Shown here piece by piece: positions 62,937 to 64,000 of a stretch of DNA of 64,000 nt. A program made the position numbers and the translations under genes. Location of the stretch: NCBI RefSeq assembly GCF_900101605.1, contig NZ_FMUR01000010.1, positions 1 to 64,000 of the forward strand, read 5' to 3'. The stretch's first letter is position 1. Each line of letters starts with the position of its first letter. The DNA is from Butyrivibrio hungatei. GTDB taxonomy: Bacteria; Bacillota; Clostridia; Lachnospirales; Lachnospiraceae. The notes under the pieces were generated by a model. It was not told where the DNA came from and searched no databases. It saw nothing but the letters and a program-made list of their open reading frames with translations.

Positions 62937-63884
62937 ATGAACAAAATTAAAAGTGACGCGCCGGAGAGTCGTAATCCGGTCAGTATCTATTTTAAGCGTT
63001 ATTGGCAGTTGTATCTGTTACTGGCGCTTCCTATGCTGTACTTGCTTATCTTCAAGTATATTCCTATGGTATATATTCAGATCGCATTTAAAAAGTACAG
63101 TATCGTTGAGAGTATCTGGAAGCAGAAACTTGCAGGAAATCATGGATTCCAGTATTTCATCCAGGCATTTTCCGATAGTGATTTCCGCAGAGCGCTTAGG
63201 AATACTTTGGTATTGAATCTTCTCGATCTTGCAATCGGATTCCCGATTCCGATCATCTTTGCACTTCTTCTTAATGAATTGTGCTTTAAGAGATTCAAGA
63301 AAGTAGTTCAGACTATTGCGTACATGCCTCACTTTCTTTCATGGGTTATTATCTATGGATTGGCGCTTCAGTTGTTCACGCCTTCAACAGGTCTTGTAAA
63401 TATGGTCATCAATAATCTCGGAGGAGAGTCGGTTCCTTTCCTTAACGATCCGGGACATTGGATCTGGACATATATATTCCTGGGCGCATGGCAGAGCTTT
63501 GGTTGGAATTCAATCGTTTATCTCGCAGCCATTGCAGGTATCAACAACGAGCTTTACGAGGCTGCATCTGTAGACGGTGCCGGCAGACTCAGCAAGATCT
63601 GGCATATCACTTTGCCCGGAATCAGATCAACTATCGTTTTGCTTCTTATCATGCAGATCGGTAACATTCTTGGCGGAACATTTGACAGACCTTTCGCACT
63701 CAGAAATAACCTCGTTATTTCATGGGCAGAGGTTCTTCCTACATATATTTATTCACATGGTATCAAGGGATTGCAGTTCTCTCTTACCACTGCGGTTGGA
63801 TTCTTCCAGTCTGTTGTGGGAGTAATTTTCCTGCTTCTGGCTAATACAATTTCCAGAAAGCTTGGAGAACGTGGTATTTGGTAA
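62937..63884 (+). CDS. ABC importer permease, LplB-type, for aldouronates or similar oligosaccharides
   Basis: The 315-residue protein has six membrane helices and the binding-protein-dependent permease motif EAASVDGAGRLSKIWHITLP, which docks the ATPase. The N-terminus (YFKRYWQLYLLLALPMLYLL, IFKYIPMVYIQIAFKKYSIV) is typical of the LplB/YteP group that imports uronate-containing oligosaccharides. With GH67 directly upstream, aldouronates from glucuronoxylan are the likely cargo. The ATPase subunit of such importers is commonly shared and encoded elsewhere. GGGAGAG precedes the ATG. Confidence 0.9.
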   Translation: MNKIKSDAPESRNPVSIYFKRYWQLYLLLALPMLYLLIFKYIPMVYIQIAFKKYSIVESIWKQKLAGNHGFQYFIQAFSDSDFRRALRNTLVLNLLDLAIGFPIPIIFALLLNELCFKRFKKVVQTIAYMPHFLSWVIIYGLALQLFTPSTGLVNMVINNLGGESVPFLNDPGHWIWTYIFLGAWQSFGWNSIVYLAAIAGINNELYEAASVDGAGRLSKIWHITLPGIRSTIVLLLIMQIGNILGGTFDRPFALRNNLVISWAEVLPTYIYSHGIKGLQFSLTTAVGFFQSVVGVIFLLLANTISRKLGERGIW

Positions 63885-63901
63885 AAGAGAGGAGAAAGTA
63901 A

Positions 63902-64000
63902 ATGCATAAGCCTAAGCATTATATAAGCGATTATGTCATCGCTGCAATTTGTGTAGTAATAAGTTTGATATGTATCATACCGATGATCAATCTGCTTGCA
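63902..64000 (+). CDS. Second ABC importer permease, N-terminal 33 residues (cut by window end)
   Basis: The ATG at 63902, with GAGGAG upstream, opens a frame to the end of the window: MHKPKHYISDYVIAAICVVI then SLICIIPMINLLA. This is the start of an LplC/YtcP-type permease, the usual partner of LplB. The lipoprotein binding component would be expected next, outside the window. Confidence 0.75.
   Translation, partial: MHKPKHYISDYVIAAICVVISLICIIPMINLLA

Overview
The window looks like chromosome of an anaerobic, low-to-moderate G+C Firmicute of the Lachnospiraceae, most likely Butyrivibrio or a close relative. This is an inference from gene content: a pyruvate formate-lyase system, an HPr-kinase operon carrying a Crh-like HPr, a glucuronoxylan side-chain locus (GH67 plus an LplB-type importer), and the general protein style. 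No rRNA, tRNA or CRISPR array was seen.

Layout. (1) 1-1083: the 3' end of an IS21-type element (istB tail and end repeats), a gene remnant, and an XRE regulator. (2) 1127-30741: a very large surface-polysaccharide locus. It holds one initiating sugar-phosphate transferase, a membrane-anchored GT26 enzyme, a Wzy-like polymerase, two GT2 enzymes, eight large polytopic GT-C/DUF6056/DUF6044-like membrane proteins, UDP-glucuronate 4-epimerase, an FdtA/FdtB-like pair for a 3-amino-deoxy sugar, ManC and ManA, and two radical SAM/SPASM proteins. A DarTG-type ADP-ribosylation toxin-antitoxin cassette (7577-9691) sits inside it, and a 197-nt imperfect palindrome interrupts it at 19653-19849. No recognisable flippase or Wzc/Wzz chain-length protein is present. 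(3) 30867-31651: a decayed DUF3791/DUF3990 cassette. (4) 31726-36666: hprK-glk-murB-rapZ-whiA-crh-like housekeeping operon. (5) 36924-41888: GNAT, a Na+/phosphate cotransporter with a compact structured leader, Nudix hydrolase, an FNR-like regulator and pflA. (6) 42054-44318: pflB behind a perfect FNR box. (7) 44457-48107: minus-strand regulator and mgtE, then two exported proteins of unknown function. (8) 48247-50055 aspS. (9) 50311-57564: complete F-type ATP synthase operon, whose c subunit carries a two-carboxylate pattern suggesting Na+ coupling. (10) 57705-64000: glucuronoxylan side-chain use: SASA-family esterase, AraC regulator, GH67 alpha-glucuronidase, and the first permease and start of the second permease of an aldouronate-type ABC importer.

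How the parts fit. The polysaccharide genes are nearly all on the plus strand with short gaps or overlaps, so they probably form one or a few long transcripts. The FNR-like protein (40360-41121) has the E-x-x-S-R recognition-helix residues that read TTGAT, and the pflB upstream region holds TTGATTACAATCAA, so regulator and target can be paired from sequence alone. The predicted Na+-type rotor and the Na+/Pi symporter point to sodium bioenergetics. The last region is a compact locus for taking up and deacetylating or deglucuronidating xylan fragments, controlled by a divergently transcribed AraC protein.
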